Under the pieces are notes generated by a model that was not told the origin of the DNA, did not search any database, and saw only the letters and a list, made by a program, of their open reading frames with translations. Of a stretch of DNA of 64,000 nt, positions 28,869-38,738 are shown one piece after another; position 1 is the first letter of the stretch, and each line of letters starts with the position of its first letter. The position numbers were made by a program, and so were the translations under genes. The stretch comes from Paractinoplanes abujensis (GTDB lineage: Bacteria > Actinomycetota > Actinomycetes > Mycobacteriales > Micromonosporaceae): assembly GCF_014204895.1 (NCBI RefSeq), contig NZ_JACHMF010000001.1:7936001-8000000 (forward strand), written 5' to 3'.

Positions 28869-28936
28869 GACAGTGATGTGGTTGAATTCCCGCGGCGATC
28901 AGCCCATCGATCGAAATGATTCCGATCGGTCGTGGC
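28869..28936 (+). promoter_or_regulatory. Upstream element shared by the two toxin genes (copy B)
   Basis: Counterpart of 20981-21046. It contains GTTGAATTCCCGCGGCG, CCCATCGATCG and CGATCGGTCGT in the same order and similar spacing, about 120 bp before the GTG of toxin B. The rest of the 307-bp gap shows no gene. Confidence 0.55.
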
Positions 28937-29058
28937 GCTCAACGGGGGACGAGCGTCGCGCCCGTGCGTGTCAGCGCGCACGGAGGTGGTCGGCCGGCCC
29001 CCCCGGCCGGCCTTGCGTGCCGGTCGGTGACCGAGCACGCGAAACGGGGATTCCAGTA

Positions 29059-32000
29059 GTGAGCATCCGCACGCGCGTCCGCGCGGCGACATTCTTGTCG
29101 CTGACCGCGGCCGTGGTCGCAACATATCTGCACGCGCCGCCCGCCATGGCGGCCCCGGCCGCCTCGAGGGTGGTGGCGCTCGCCGAAGATCCACCCCGGA
29201 TCGAGGTGCCGCCGCTGATCACCGAGACGTGGAACGGCACCACCGGCGTGTCGGCCACGGACGAGCGGTGGCGCAAGGCGGTCGCCGACGTAGCCGAGTT
29301 CACCGCCGAGCCCGAGGTCCGGGCGGCTGCTCTGGCCGCGCTGGCGACGGGTGACCCGGCGATCATTCTGCGGTTCGCCACTGTCGACAAGCCCGCGCTG
29401 GACAAGCAGGTCGCGGCGCGCAAGAAGCAGGAGGCGGCCGACAATCTGGCCGCCGTCCGCGCGCTGGCCGGCACCGGCGGCCAGTACTTCAACGCCGAGG
29501 TGCAGCGCGTGCTGGCCGGCACCGACAGCGACCGGGCGGCCTTCCTGGCCTACGGCGCCGACATCGCCCGCGACCGGGACGCGAAGGTGGCGCGCAGCGC
29601 GGCCGAGCGAGCGGCCGCCCTGCGCGAGCGCGTGCGGATCGTCGCCGCCACCGCCCCGGCCGAGTCGAACGTGAAGCGGGCCGCCGAGGCCGCGCTGGCC
29701 GGCGACGACGCGGCCGTCAACGCGTTCCTCAGCACCGGCTACCTGGCCGCGGCGCGCCTGGACGCGGCCGAGCGCGAGCAATACCTCAAGGACCTGGAGG
29801 CGCGTAACAAGGCCGCCGAGGAGCTGACCGAGCTGGCCCAGCGCTCGGCCCGGGCGAACGTGGCCCGCCGCCAGATGCTGGTCGCGCACGGCCAGGGCGT
29901 ACGGGCCCTGCAGCAGGCGGCCAACGCGATGGCCGCGGCCGCGAACGCCGCCCGGCACTCGGCGCGGGTGCTCGACGGCGGCGGCACGGCGGCCCAGAAG
30001 GCGCCCGAGCTCACGACGGCCAACAACGAGGCGAAACGTCAGCTCGGGTACGCCGAGGTGGCCGCTCGCGAGGCGGGCATCGCGGCGCAGACGGCCACGT
30101 CGGCGGCCGACGACCTGATGGACACCGGGCTCGACTACGGCGCCGAATGGTCGCTGATCGCCCAGGGCATGAGCGAGGCAGCCACCGCCGCGGTCGGCGC
30201 CGCCCGCACCGCGCAGTTCGCCATCGACGCGACCATCGCCACAAACGCCGCCCAGGGCGCCCAGGCCCAGGCCGAGGCGCACGCCCAGCAGGCGATCAAG
30301 TGGCGTCAGCACGCCGAGGAGCACGCCAAGTCGGCTGCGAAGCTGGCCGCCGCCGCGGCCAAGCAGGCCGCGGCGGCCAAGACTGCGGCCGCGCGTACCA
30401 AGAAGGCCCGGGAGCAGGCCCAGGCCGCCGAGGCCAAGGCGTGGGCCGCCGCCGAGCAGGCTCGCCGGCACCGCGAGATCGCCGAGGCGCAGGCGGCCGA
30501 GGCCAAGCGGCAGCGGCAGATCGCCGAATCGGAGCGGGCCAACGCGGCCGCCGCCCGGCAGCGCGCCGACGCGCAGGCCGCGATCGCCGCGAACGCCCGG
30601 GCTAACGCCGACACCCAGGCCGGCATCGCGGCCAACGCCCGCCGCCAGGCCGGCTCGGCTGACTCGGCCGCCGACGAGGCCAACAAGCGCGCCTGGGATC
30701 AAGAGAACAACGCGATGCGGGCGCGCGACGACGCGATGGCTGCGGAGCGGGCCGAGCAGACCGCCAAGGCCGAGGCGGCCACGCGCCGGGCGTGGGCGGC
30801 CCAGGCCGCCGGCAGTGCCGACGCGGCCGAGGCGCAGCGACAGGCCGACGAGGCCGGGCGGCAGGCCGGCGTGGCCGGCACCGCGGCCCGCAGCGCCCGT
30901 TCGTCGGCGAACACAGCCACCGGCGCGGCCGCCAACGCGCGGTCGGCAGCCACGCAGGCCGACCAGGCCGCGGCCCGGGCGTGGGCGGCCGCCGAGAGGG
31001 CGCAGGCCGCCGCGGCGCGCGCCGACGCCGCGGCTGACGCCGCCGAGGCCGACTCCCGGGCCGCGCACTCGGCGCGTCTGCAGGCCGACGCGCGCGCCGC
31101 CGAGGCCACCCGCCAGGAGGTCAAGGCGGCCGAGGCGGCCCGCGCGGCGCAGCAGCTGGCGTCGCAGGCCTCCGAGGAGGCCGTGCAGTCGCTCTGGGCG
31201 GCCCAGCGGACGCGGGACGAGGCTCAGGCGGCGACCAGCGAGGCCGTCGCCGCGGCGGCCCAGGCCGACGTCGCGGTCAGCGCGGCCAACGCCGCGCGCG
31301 TCTCGGCGGCCGGCATCGCCGAGCCCGCCAACACCGCTATCGCGATGGTGTCGCCGTTCAGCGGGGACGACATCGACGCCGATTTCGTCGAGCTCGTCGC
31401 CGCCCAGGCCCAGGTGATCGGGGCCGAGCAGGCGGCCGCGGCCAAGCGCCGGGCCGAGGAGGCGGTGGTCGCGGCCAACGCGGCCGCGGAGGCCGCACGA
31501 CTGGCCAACGAGCAGGTCAAGCCGGCCTTCAACGCCGCCGCCGCGGCGGCCGCGTCGGCCGCGCAGGCGGCGCAGTCCGCGGCCGAGGCCAAGCAGTCGG
31601 CCGCGCAGGCGGCGGCCGACGGTGCGGCGGCGCGCGCGGCCGCGGCCAGTGCGGCCCGTGCCGACGAGCAGGCCCGGGCCGACGCCGTCGCGGCCCGCAA
31701 CGCGGCCAACGAGGCCGCTTCCGACGCCGCCATCGCGGGCAAGGCGGCGGCCGCGGCGCAGAGCGAGGCCGACGCGGCCAACGCGGCCGCCTCGCGCGCC
31801 GAGTCCGACGCCTCGGCGGCCCGGGGTGCGGCCGCATCGGCCGAGCGGGACGCCGCGGCGGCCGAGGCGTCCGCGGCCAGCGCGCAGAAGCATGCCGACA
31901 GCGCGGCGATCGCCGCCGACCAGGCCCTGGGCTATGCCGTCGAGGCGCAGAAGGCCTTCGAGCGGGCCGAGGCGGCCGATCGTGAACGGGAGCGGCAGGA

Positions 32001-32823
32001 ACGCGTCGAAGACATTGAGGGCGGCGGCGATCTCACGCCGGACGAGGAGAAGGACCTCCTGGCCTCGATGACGCCCGAGGAGCGGGCTCGCTACCAGGCG
32101 GCCAAGGCGCAGGCCGACCAGGGCATCCTCGACTTCATCAAGGCCAACGCCGGCGATCTTGTCCTGAGCCTGCTCGGGCTGGACAACATCAAGGGCTGCT
32201 TCATGGACGGCAACATCTCGGCCTGTCTGTGGGCGCTGGCCGACTTCATTCCGTGGAGCAAGGCGCTGAGCCTCACCGCCGACCTGGTCAAGTTCGCGCC
32301 GAAGATCGCCCGTTTCGTCAACGCCCTCAGTGGCGCCCGCAAGGAGGTCGACGAGCTCACCGACCTGGCCAAGGCGCGCAAGAAGGCCGACGAGATCCCC
32401 TGCACCGGCCTGGCCGCTGCGCGGAGCGGGCTGCGGGCCCAGGCGTCCGCGAAATCCGCGGCGGCCGGCGAAGCCTGTCCGATCAACGCGACGAAGACGC
32501 TGGCCAGCCGCAGCGCGGCCTTCCGGGACGCCAAGCGGGACCTCAAGATCCCGATGAACAAGGTGCCCGACAAGGTGGAGCGGGTGCCGATGACCGACAA
32601 GTTCGGCAACCCGGTGCTCGACGCCAACAAGCAGCGGATCATGACACGGGAGTACCACTTCACCCGCGACGACGGCAGCAAGGTGGTCATCCAGGACCAC
32701 TCGGCCGGGCACCAGTTCGGTGAGGGTGGCGTCGGCGACCAGGGGCGGCACCTGAACGTGCGGCCGGGCGACAACACCCGTACGGGCAAGGTCGAGGGAA
32801 CCGCCCAGCACTATGAGTGGTAG
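29059..32823 (+). CDS. ALF-repeat polymorphic toxin B (HNH/endonuclease VII-like tip)
   Basis: A 1254-residue paralogue of toxin A, starting at GTG with GGGGA 8 nt upstream. Signal peptide (AATFLSLTAAVVATYLHAPP), LITETWNGTTGVSATDERW, ALF repeats, long Ala-rich coiled coil and pre-toxin segment (NIKGCFMDGNISACLWAL near 1043) correspond one to one with toxin A and are closely similar. From about residue 1130 the two diverge completely. The tip here contains VPMTDKFGNPVLDANKQRIM, TREYHFTRDDGSKVVIQ and DHSAGHQFGEGGVGDQG. This signature is seen at the ends of many RHS and ALF proteins and is assigned to HNH/endonuclease VII-fold nuclease toxins. An Imm50-like gene follows. Confidence 0.87.
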   Translation: MSIRTRVRAATFLSLTAAVVATYLHAPPAMAAPAASRVVALAEDPPRIEVPPLITETWNGTTGVSATDERWRKAVADVAEFTAEPEVRAAALAALATGDPAIILRFATVDKPALDKQVAARKKQEAADNLAAVRALAGTGGQYFNAEVQRVLAGTDSDRAAFLAYGADIARDRDAKVARSAAERAAALRERVRIVAATAPAESNVKRAAEAALAGDDAAVNAFLSTGYLAAARLDAAEREQYLKDLEARNKAAEELTELAQRSARANVARRQMLVAHGQGVRALQQAANAMAAAANAARHSARVLDGGGTAAQKAPELTTANNEAKRQLGYAEVAAREAGIAAQTATSAADDLMDTGLDYGAEWSLIAQGMSEAATAAVGAARTAQFAIDATIATNAAQGAQAQAEAHAQQAIKWRQHAEEHAKSAAKLAAAAAKQAAAAKTAAARTKKAREQAQAAEAKAWAAAEQARRHREIAEAQAAEAKRQRQIAESERANAAAARQRADAQAAIAANARANADTQAGIAANARRQAGSADSAADEANKRAWDQENNAMRARDDAMAAERAEQTAKAEAATRRAWAAQAAGSADAAEAQRQADEAGRQAGVAGTAARSARSSANTATGAAANARSAATQADQAAARAWAAAERAQAAAARADAAADAAEADSRAAHSARLQADARAAEATRQEVKAAEAARAAQQLASQASEEAVQSLWAAQRTRDEAQAATSEAVAAAAQADVAVSAANAARVSAAGIAEPANTAIAMVSPFSGDDIDADFVELVAAQAQVIGAEQAAAAKRRAEEAVVAANAAAEAARLANEQVKPAFNAAAAAAASAAQAAQSAAEAKQSAAQAAADGAAARAAAASAARADEQARADAVAARNAANEAASDAAIAGKAAAAAQSEADAANAAASRAESDASAARGAAASAERDAAAAEASAASAQKHADSAAIAADQALGYAVEAQKAFERAEAADRERERQERVEDIEGGGDLTPDEEKDLLASMTPEERARYQAAKAQADQGILDFIKANAGDLVLSLLGLDNIKGCFMDGNISACLWALADFIPWSKALSLTADLVKFAPKIARFVNALSGARKEVDELTDLAKARKKADEIPCTGLAAARSGLRAQASAKSAAAGEACPINATKTLASRSAAFRDAKRDLKIPMNKVPDKVERVPMTDKFGNPVLDANKQRIMTREYHFTRDDGSKVVIQDHSAGHQFGEGGVGDQGRHLNVRPGDNTRTGKVEGTAQHYEW

Positions 32824-32832
32824 GTAGTCGGT

Positions 32833-33231
32833 ATGACCGGATGGACGCAAGCACTCGGCAACCCGGAGGGCATCCTCGCCGTCTACGGCGGTGAGCCGCC
32901 GGAACTGGCCGCTGTTCACGTCCACGAGGTGACGCTCCACCGTGACGGTCCTTCGCTGACCGTCACGGTGGACCTGCCGGTGTTCCCAGCCCGGCCACCG
33001 GCGAAATGGGTCCGGGAGCGTTACGACGTGGTGCAGATACAGCTCAGGTTCTTCGGGCTGACCGACGTCGAGCTGCGTGGGTTCGGCACCGACCCGATGG
33101 CGGACATCGTGCTCAGTCCCGGTGACCCGGTGCGGGTCGAGATCGTCTCGCCCGTGCTGACCCTGACGGCGTCGGCCGGTTTCGTCGACGTGGCCGGAAT
33201 TTCCGCATATCAGGCAGCCGGCTCTCGGTGA
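32833..33231 (+). CDS. Imm50-family immunity protein
   Basis: A 132-residue protein beginning 9 bp after the toxin B stop. The N-terminal WTQALGNPEGILAVYGGEPP, the beta-strand pattern VHEVTLHRDGPSLTVTVDLP, and the later KWVRERYDVVQIQLRFFG fit Immunity protein 50. It has no secretion signal, so it would protect the producing cell by binding the toxin B nuclease tip in the cytoplasm. It has no similarity to the gene following toxin A, as expected when tip and immunity change together. Confidence 0.78.
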   Translation: MTGWTQALGNPEGILAVYGGEPPELAAVHVHEVTLHRDGPSLTVTVDLPVFPARPPAKWVRERYDVVQIQLRFFGLTDVELRGFGTDPMADIVLSPGDPVRVEIVSPVLTLTASAGFVDVAGISAYQAAGSR

Positions 33232-33363
33232 GGCACCTTGCGCGTCATTAGTCCGTATCGCTAGCGTTGCCGGTGCCGCTCGTCGGGCGGGCCTGTCTTC
33301 GGGTGACGGTGCCTGCTCGTCCGGCGTGCATTTGGCGGGACCGAGCCACGCGTACTCGTCGCT

Positions 33364-33401
33364 ACAGCCCCCGTTGCCGTTTGCCGCGGCACGGGGGCTG
33401 T
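33364..33401 (+). terminator. Terminator after the toxin B unit
   Basis: ACAGCCCCCGT and ACGGGGGCTGT form a perfect 11-bp stem, with an inner GCC/GGC pairing. It lies 133 bp after the Imm50 gene and 122 bp before leuB. Confidence 0.7.
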
Positions 33402-33522
33402 TCGCGTCCCGCCCCTACTCGCCGGTATTACCCTTAACGCTCACTAGGTGGGACCGACGTACCGAAGATCGGGAACAAGGCGCTAGCCTGAGGCCCGACG
33501 GAACTCGACCGGAGGAGCAGAC

Positions 33523-34554
33523 GTGAGCGTGGCGCGGATCGCGGTGGTGGCCGGCGACGGCATCGGTACCGAGGTGACCGCGCAGGCTCAGAAGGTCGTC
33601 GAGGCCGTACTGCCGGGCACCGAGTTCAACGACTACGACCTCGGCGCGCGGTTCTACAACCGCACCGGTGAGGTGCTGCCCCAGGCCATCCAGGACGAGC
33701 TGGCCCGGCACGACGCCATCCTGCTCGGTGCCATCGGCGACCCGAGTGTGCCGCCGGGCGTGCTCGAGCGCGGCCTGCTGCTCAAGCTCCGCTTCGACTT
33801 CGACCAGTACGTGAACTTGCGCCCGTCCAAGCTCTGGCCCGGCACGACCAGCCCGCTGGCCGGCATCAAGCCGGGCGAGATCGACATGGTTGTGGTGCGC
33901 GAGGGCGTCGAGGGTCTCTACGTCGGCGCCGGCGGCGTCCTGCACAAGGACACCCCCGCCGAGATCGCGACCGAGGAGAGCCTCAACACGCGGCACGGCG
34001 TCGAGCGGGTCGTCCGTGACGCGTTCGCCCGGGCCCAGCGGCGCGAGCGCCGCCACGTGACGATGGTCCACAAGACCAACGTGCTGACCAAGGCGGGCGG
34101 CCTCTGGGCGCGCACCTTCGCGGCCGTCGCGGCCGAGTTCCCCGAGGTCACGACGGAATACCAGCACATCGACGCGGCCAGCATGTTCATGGTCAGCAAC
34201 CCCCAGCGGTACGACGTGGTCGTGACCGACAACCTCTTCGGTGACATCCTCACCGACATCGCCGCGGCCGTTACCGGCGGCATCGGCATGGCGGCCAGCG
34301 GCTCCGTCAACCCGGAGCGCACCTACCCGTCGACGTTCGAGCCGGTGCACGGCTCCGCGCCGGACATCGCCGGTCAGGGCATCGCCGACCCGGCGGCCGC
34401 CATCCTCTCCGCATCGCTTCTGCTCGAGCACCTCGGCCACCACGACGAGGCCCGCCGAGTATCCGAGGCGGTCGCAGCCGAGGTCGCGTCCCGCACCCCG
34501 GGCGCGCCGCTGCGCACCGCCGAGGTCGGCGACCGTATCGCCGCCGCGCTGTAA
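33523..34554 (+). CDS. leuB: 3-isopropylmalate dehydrogenase
   Basis: A 343-residue enzyme that oxidises and decarboxylates 3-isopropylmalate in leucine synthesis. GTG 33523 is preceded by GGAGGAG with 5 nt spacing. Visible marks are the N-terminal [13 protein letters not shown], substrate-binding arginines in [17 protein letters not shown], the lysine region [12 protein letters not shown], and the metal-binding [14 protein letters not shown]. Length matches the actinobacterial LeuB group. ilvE follows 130 bp downstream. Confidence 0.97.
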   Translation: MSVARIAVVAGDGIGTEVTAQAQKVVEAVLPGTEFNDYDLGARFYNRTGEVLPQAIQDELARHDAILLGAIGDPSVPPGVLERGLLLKLRFDFDQYVNLRPSKLWPGTTSPLAGIKPGEIDMVVVREGVEGLYVGAGGVLHKDTPAEIATEESLNTRHGVERVVRDAFARAQRRERRHVTMVHKTNVLTKAGGLWARTFAAVAAEFPEVTTEYQHIDAASMFMVSNPQRYDVVVTDNLFGDILTDIAAAVTGGIGMAASGSVNPERTYPSTFEPVHGSAPDIAGQGIADPAAAILSASLLLEHLGHHDEARRVSEAVAAEVASRTPGAPLRTAEVGDRIAAAL

Positions 34555-34622
34555 ACAAGCAGCGCCGGGGGCACTTCACCCGCTGCGGTCTGTGGATTGA
34601 ACGACCGTTCGGGTAGATTCAT

Positions 34623-34641
34623 GAAGCACTACGGGTGCTTC
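34623..34641 (+). other. Small hairpin in the leuB-ilvE gap
   Basis: GAAGCAC and GTGCTTC form a 7-bp stem with a 5-nt loop, with no U-tract. No leader peptide with branched-chain codons is visible here, unlike upstream of ilvB and cimA. Confidence 0.35.
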
Positions 34642-34684
34642 CGCATGCCCTCATTCGTCTTGTCAGAAAGCAGGTCCACTTGTC

Positions 34685-35782
<1,098 letters not shown>

Positions 35783-35787
35783 GCGAG

Positions 35788-36534
35788 TTATGCCGGCTCC
35801 AGCAGGTGGGCGCGCATAGCGGCCACCTGCTGGTCGGTCAGGCCGATCTCGGCCACGTAGTTCTCCACCGAGCCGTGCAGGGCGCGCAGGTCGTCGAGGA
35901 ACATCCGCATGGCGGCCGGCGGGGAGTCCCACATGTGCTCCTTGCCCAGCACTGCCGACGGGTGCTTCTCCAGCAGGTAGTCCGTGAGCGGCTGCATCGC
36001 CTGCGTGGTCAGGGCGTAGTCGGCCGCGATGTCCTCGTCGGACACACCCAGCAGCGACAAGGCCAAGGCGCAAACCGTGCCCGTACGGTCCTTGCCCGCC
36101 ATGCAGTGCACGATCACCGGGGCCTGCGCGGGGTCGGCGATGATGCGCAGCGAGGCCAGGATCGCCTCGCGTCCGTCCTCGGCGAAGTTCAGGTAGCGGT
36201 CGGCCAGCCAGCGCTCGTGCACGACCTCGTCGGGGTGGTCGATCGTCTCCCAGTCGACGTGGTTGAGCACCAGATTTTCATAGGCCAGCCCGTAGCGCTC
36301 GGCCACCCGGCCGTACTTCTCGATCTCGAACGGCCGGCGCAGGTCGATCACCGTGCGCACGCCGAGCGCCTCGAACGCGGCCGCGTCGTCCTCGCCGAGC
36401 CGGTGCAGCGCGTCGGACCGGAAGAGCCGGCGCCAGCGGACCGTACGCCCGTCGAGACCGGGGTAACCGCCCACGTCGCGGAAGTTGTAGGTCGCCGAGA
36501 AGCCGAGGTTGCGGGGGAACTGTTCGACTGCCAC
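35788..36534 (-). CDS. Tyrosine-protein phosphatase
   Basis: A 248-residue phosphatase starting at GTG. The active-site loop C-X5-R is HCMAGKDRTGT, and the N-terminal block YNFRDVGGYPGLDGRTVRWR is the common opening of the actinobacterial PtpB/Tyr_phosphatase3 family. The general acid is probably an Asp in the NHVDWETIDHP region. It is convergent with ilvE (6 bp gap) and divergent from the cimA leader. Its substrate is unknown; family members dephosphorylate phosphotyrosine or phosphoinositides. Confidence 0.9.
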   Translation of the reverse strand: MAVEQFPRNLGFSATYNFRDVGGYPGLDGRTVRWRRLFRSDALHRLGEDDAAAFEALGVRTVIDLRRPFEIEKYGRVAERYGLAYENLVLNHVDWETIDHPDEVVHERWLADRYLNFAEDGREAILASLRIIADPAQAPVIVHCMAGKDRTGTVCALALSLLGVSDEDIAADYALTTQAMQPLTDYLLEKHPSAVLGKEHMWDSPPAAMRMFLDDLRALHGSVENYVAEIGLTDQQVAAMRAHLLEPA

Positions 36535-36659
36535 GAACCCAACCTAACCCGCCCGATCGAACGACGCTGTGACGTAGATGTGTCCCCCGGGCGAGCGACC
36601 CTGTCTCATTCAGTGGATTTCCTGTTCCACATCGCCGAGGGCGTGGCACACTTCGGGAC

Positions 36660-36692
36660 GTGACCCACCTCGTGCTCATTATTGGCACCTAG
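36660..36692 (+). CDS. cimA leader peptide
   Basis: A ten-residue ORF starting at GTG: MTHLVLIIGT. Five of ten codons are Leu, Val, Leu, Ile, Ile, and both Ile codons are ATT, rare in this genome. A two-part hairpin and a terminator with a T5 run follow before cimA. A CACACT hexamer ends 7 nt before the GTG, so the leader may be translated from a leaderless transcript; the -35 region is weak. This composition and layout is that of a branched-chain attenuator, sensing Leu/Val/Ile-tRNA charge. Confidence 0.72.
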   Translation: MTHLVLIIGT

Positions 36693-36720
36693 CGCGCCGG
36701 CTGACTCCTCGCCGACGCGC
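36692..36720 (+). other. Attenuator hairpin of cimA
   Basis: GCGCG pairs with CGCGC, then after one mismatch CGGC pairs with GCCG. The 5' arm starts at the last base of the leader stop codon, so ribosome position would affect folding. Confidence 0.55.
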
Positions 36721-36751
36721 AGACCTCCCGCATCCGCCGGGGGGTCTTTTT
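36721..36751 (+). terminator. cimA attenuator terminator
   Basis: AGACCTCCCG pairs with CGGGGGGTCT (10 bp, one G-U), followed by TTTTT. It lies between the leader peptide and cimA. Confidence 0.8.
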
Positions 36752-36782
36752 GTTGGTCACTATCACCTCGAAGGGAACCCCC

Positions 36783-38354
36783 ATGGAGTACCAGGTCTTC
36801 GACACGACGTTGCGCGACGGCGGGCAGCGTGAGGGGATCAGCTACTCGGTCGCCGACAAGCTGGCGGTCGCGAAGCTGCTGGACGAATTCGGTGTGGGGT
36901 TCATCGAGGGCGGCTGGCCCGGCGCGATGCCCAAGGACACGGAGTTCTTCCAGCGCGCCAAGACCGAGCTCGACCTGCAGAACGCGGTGCTCGTGGCGTT
37001 CGGCGCGACCCGCAAGGCCGGCGTCGACGTGGCGCAGGACCCGCAGGTGCGGGCCCTGCTCGACGCCGAGACGCCGGTGGTCTGCGTGGTCGCCAAGAGC
37101 GACATCAGGCACGTCGAGCGCGCGCTGCGCACGACCGGCGACGAGAACCTGGCCATGGTCCGCGACACCGTACGGCACCTGGTCGCCAACGGCCGCCGCG
37201 CGTTCGTCGACTGCGAGCACTTCTTCGACGGTTTCCGCCACGACCCCGAGTACACGGCGAGCGTCGTCCGTACGGCCATCGACGCCGGGGCCGAGCGCGT
37301 GATCATGTGTGACACCAACGGCGGCATGCTGCCCTCGATGATCACCAAGGCCATCACCGAGGTCGTCGAGCGTACGGGGGTCTCGGCCGATCTCCTCGGC
37401 ATCCACTGCCAGAACGACACCTCGTGCGCGGTGGCCAACACGGTCGCCGCGGTGGAGGCGGGGGTCAAGCACTTCCAGTGCACCGCGAACGGATACGGCG
37501 AACGGCCCGGCAACGCGGACCTGTTCGCCACGGTCAGCAACATCCAGCTCAAGCTCGGGCTGCAGGTCCTACCGGACGGCTGCCTGGAGAAGGCGACGCG
37601 GGTGTCCTCCGCGCTCGCCGAAATCGCCAATATCGCCCCCGACACCCACCAGGCCTACGTCGGGGCCGCGGCCTTCGCCCACAAGGCGGGGTTGCACGCG
37701 AGTGCGATCAAGGTGGATCCGCTGCTCTACAACCACGTCGACCCGTCGGTTGTGGGCAACGACATGCGGATCCTGGTGACCGAGATGGCCGGCCGGGCCA
37801 GCATCGAGCTCAAGAGCCGCGAGCTCGGGATCGACCTGGCCGGCCATCCGGAGACGCTGAGCACCGTCACCCAGCGGGTCAAGGACCTGGAGGCGGGCGG
37901 CTGGTCGTTCGAGGCCGCCGACGCGTCGTTCGAGCTGCTCGTGCGCAGCGAATTGCCGGGTGAGAGCTTCGCCCGCCCGTTCAGCCTGGAGTCGTACCGG
38001 GTGCAGGTGGAGCACCGCGAGGACGGTTCCGTGGTCTCCGAGGCGACGGTCAAGGTCCGCGTACGGGGGGAGCGCGTGATCGCCACCGCCGAGGGCAACG
38101 GCCCCGTCAACGCGCTCGACGAGGCCCTGCGGGCCGGGCTGACCCAGTACTACCCGCAGCTCAAGAACTTCGAGCTGACCGATTTCAAGGTACGCATCCT
38201 CGAGGGCAGCCACGGCACCAACGCGATCACGCGCGTGCTGCTGGAAACCGGCGACGGCGAGCGCGACTGGACCACTGTCGGCGTGCACGAGAACATCGTC
38301 GAGGCCAGCTGGGTCGCGCTGGTCGACGCCCTGACCTACGGCCTGGCCGAGTAG
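36783..38354 (+). CDS. cimA: Citramalate synthase
   Basis: A 523-residue HMGL-like enzyme. ATG 36783 follows AAGGGA. Motifs: DTTLRDGGQREG near the N-terminus (catalytic Arg-Asp), GIHCQNDTSCAVANT (metal-binding His), the GYGERPGNADL loop, and a C-terminal LeuA-type dimerisation/allosteric domain. The DGGQREG motif and overall length fit the CimA family, which condenses pyruvate and acetyl-CoA to (R)-citramalate and feeds 2-oxobutyrate to isoleucine synthesis without threonine. The preceding leader peptide supports control by branched-chain amino acids. A RidA-family gene follows 3 bp downstream. Confidence 0.9.
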   Translation: MEYQVFDTTLRDGGQREGISYSVADKLAVAKLLDEFGVGFIEGGWPGAMPKDTEFFQRAKTELDLQNAVLVAFGATRKAGVDVAQDPQVRALLDAETPVVCVVAKSDIRHVERALRTTGDENLAMVRDTVRHLVANGRRAFVDCEHFFDGFRHDPEYTASVVRTAIDAGAERVIMCDTNGGMLPSMITKAITEVVERTGVSADLLGIHCQNDTSCAVANTVAAVEAGVKHFQCTANGYGERPGNADLFATVSNIQLKLGLQVLPDGCLEKATRVSSALAEIANIAPDTHQAYVGAAAFAHKAGLHASAIKVDPLLYNHVDPSVVGNDMRILVTEMAGRASIELKSRELGIDLAGHPETLSTVTQRVKDLEAGGWSFEAADASFELLVRSELPGESFARPFSLESYRVQVEHREDGSVVSEATVKVRVRGERVIATAEGNGPVNALDEALRAGLTQYYPQLKNFELTDFKVRILEGSHGTNAITRVLLETGDGERDWTTVGVHENIVEASWVALVDALTYGLAE

Positions 38355-38357
38355 GCA

Positions 38358-38738
38358 GTGCGAATCTTCAGCGGTTCGGTGTTCGAGGAGCAGATCGGGT
38401 ACGCCCGAGCCGTGGTGTCCGGCGACCATGTGTACGTCTCCGGCACCACGGGCTTCGACTACGCCACGATGACCATCCCCGACGGCGTGGTCGAGCAGGC
38501 CCAGCAGGCGATCGACAACATCGCGGCCGCCCTGGCCGAGGCCGGGTGCGAGCTGTCCGACGTCGTACGGGTGCGGTATCTGCTGCCGGCCCGCGAGGAC
38601 TTCGAGCCCTGCTGGCCCGTCCTGCGCCAGGCCTTCGGCGAGATCCGCCCGGCCGCCACCATGATGGTGTGCGGCCTGGCGGACCCGCGCATGCGGATCG
38701 AGATCGAGGTCGACGCTAGGGTTTCGCCTCCTCGCTGA
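38358..38738 (+). CDS. RidA-family enamine/imine deaminase
   Basis: A 126-residue protein starting at GTG 3 bp after cimA. It has the RidA/YjgF trimeric fold pattern: SGDHVYVSGTTGFD, AQQAIDNIAAALAEAGCELSD, and the Arg of RPAATMMVCGLADPRMRIEI. RidA proteins hydrolyse reactive 2-aminoacrylate or other imines arising from PLP enzymes. Its place at the end of an isoleucine-pathway operon fits protection of IlvE and related enzymes. Its 3' end overlaps the convergent ThrRS-like gene by 23 bp. Confidence 0.88.
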   Translation: MRIFSGSVFEEQIGYARAVVSGDHVYVSGTTGFDYATMTIPDGVVEQAQQAIDNIAAALAEAGCELSDVVRVRYLLPAREDFEPCWPVLRQAFGEIRPAATMMVCGLADPRMRIEIEVDARVSPPR

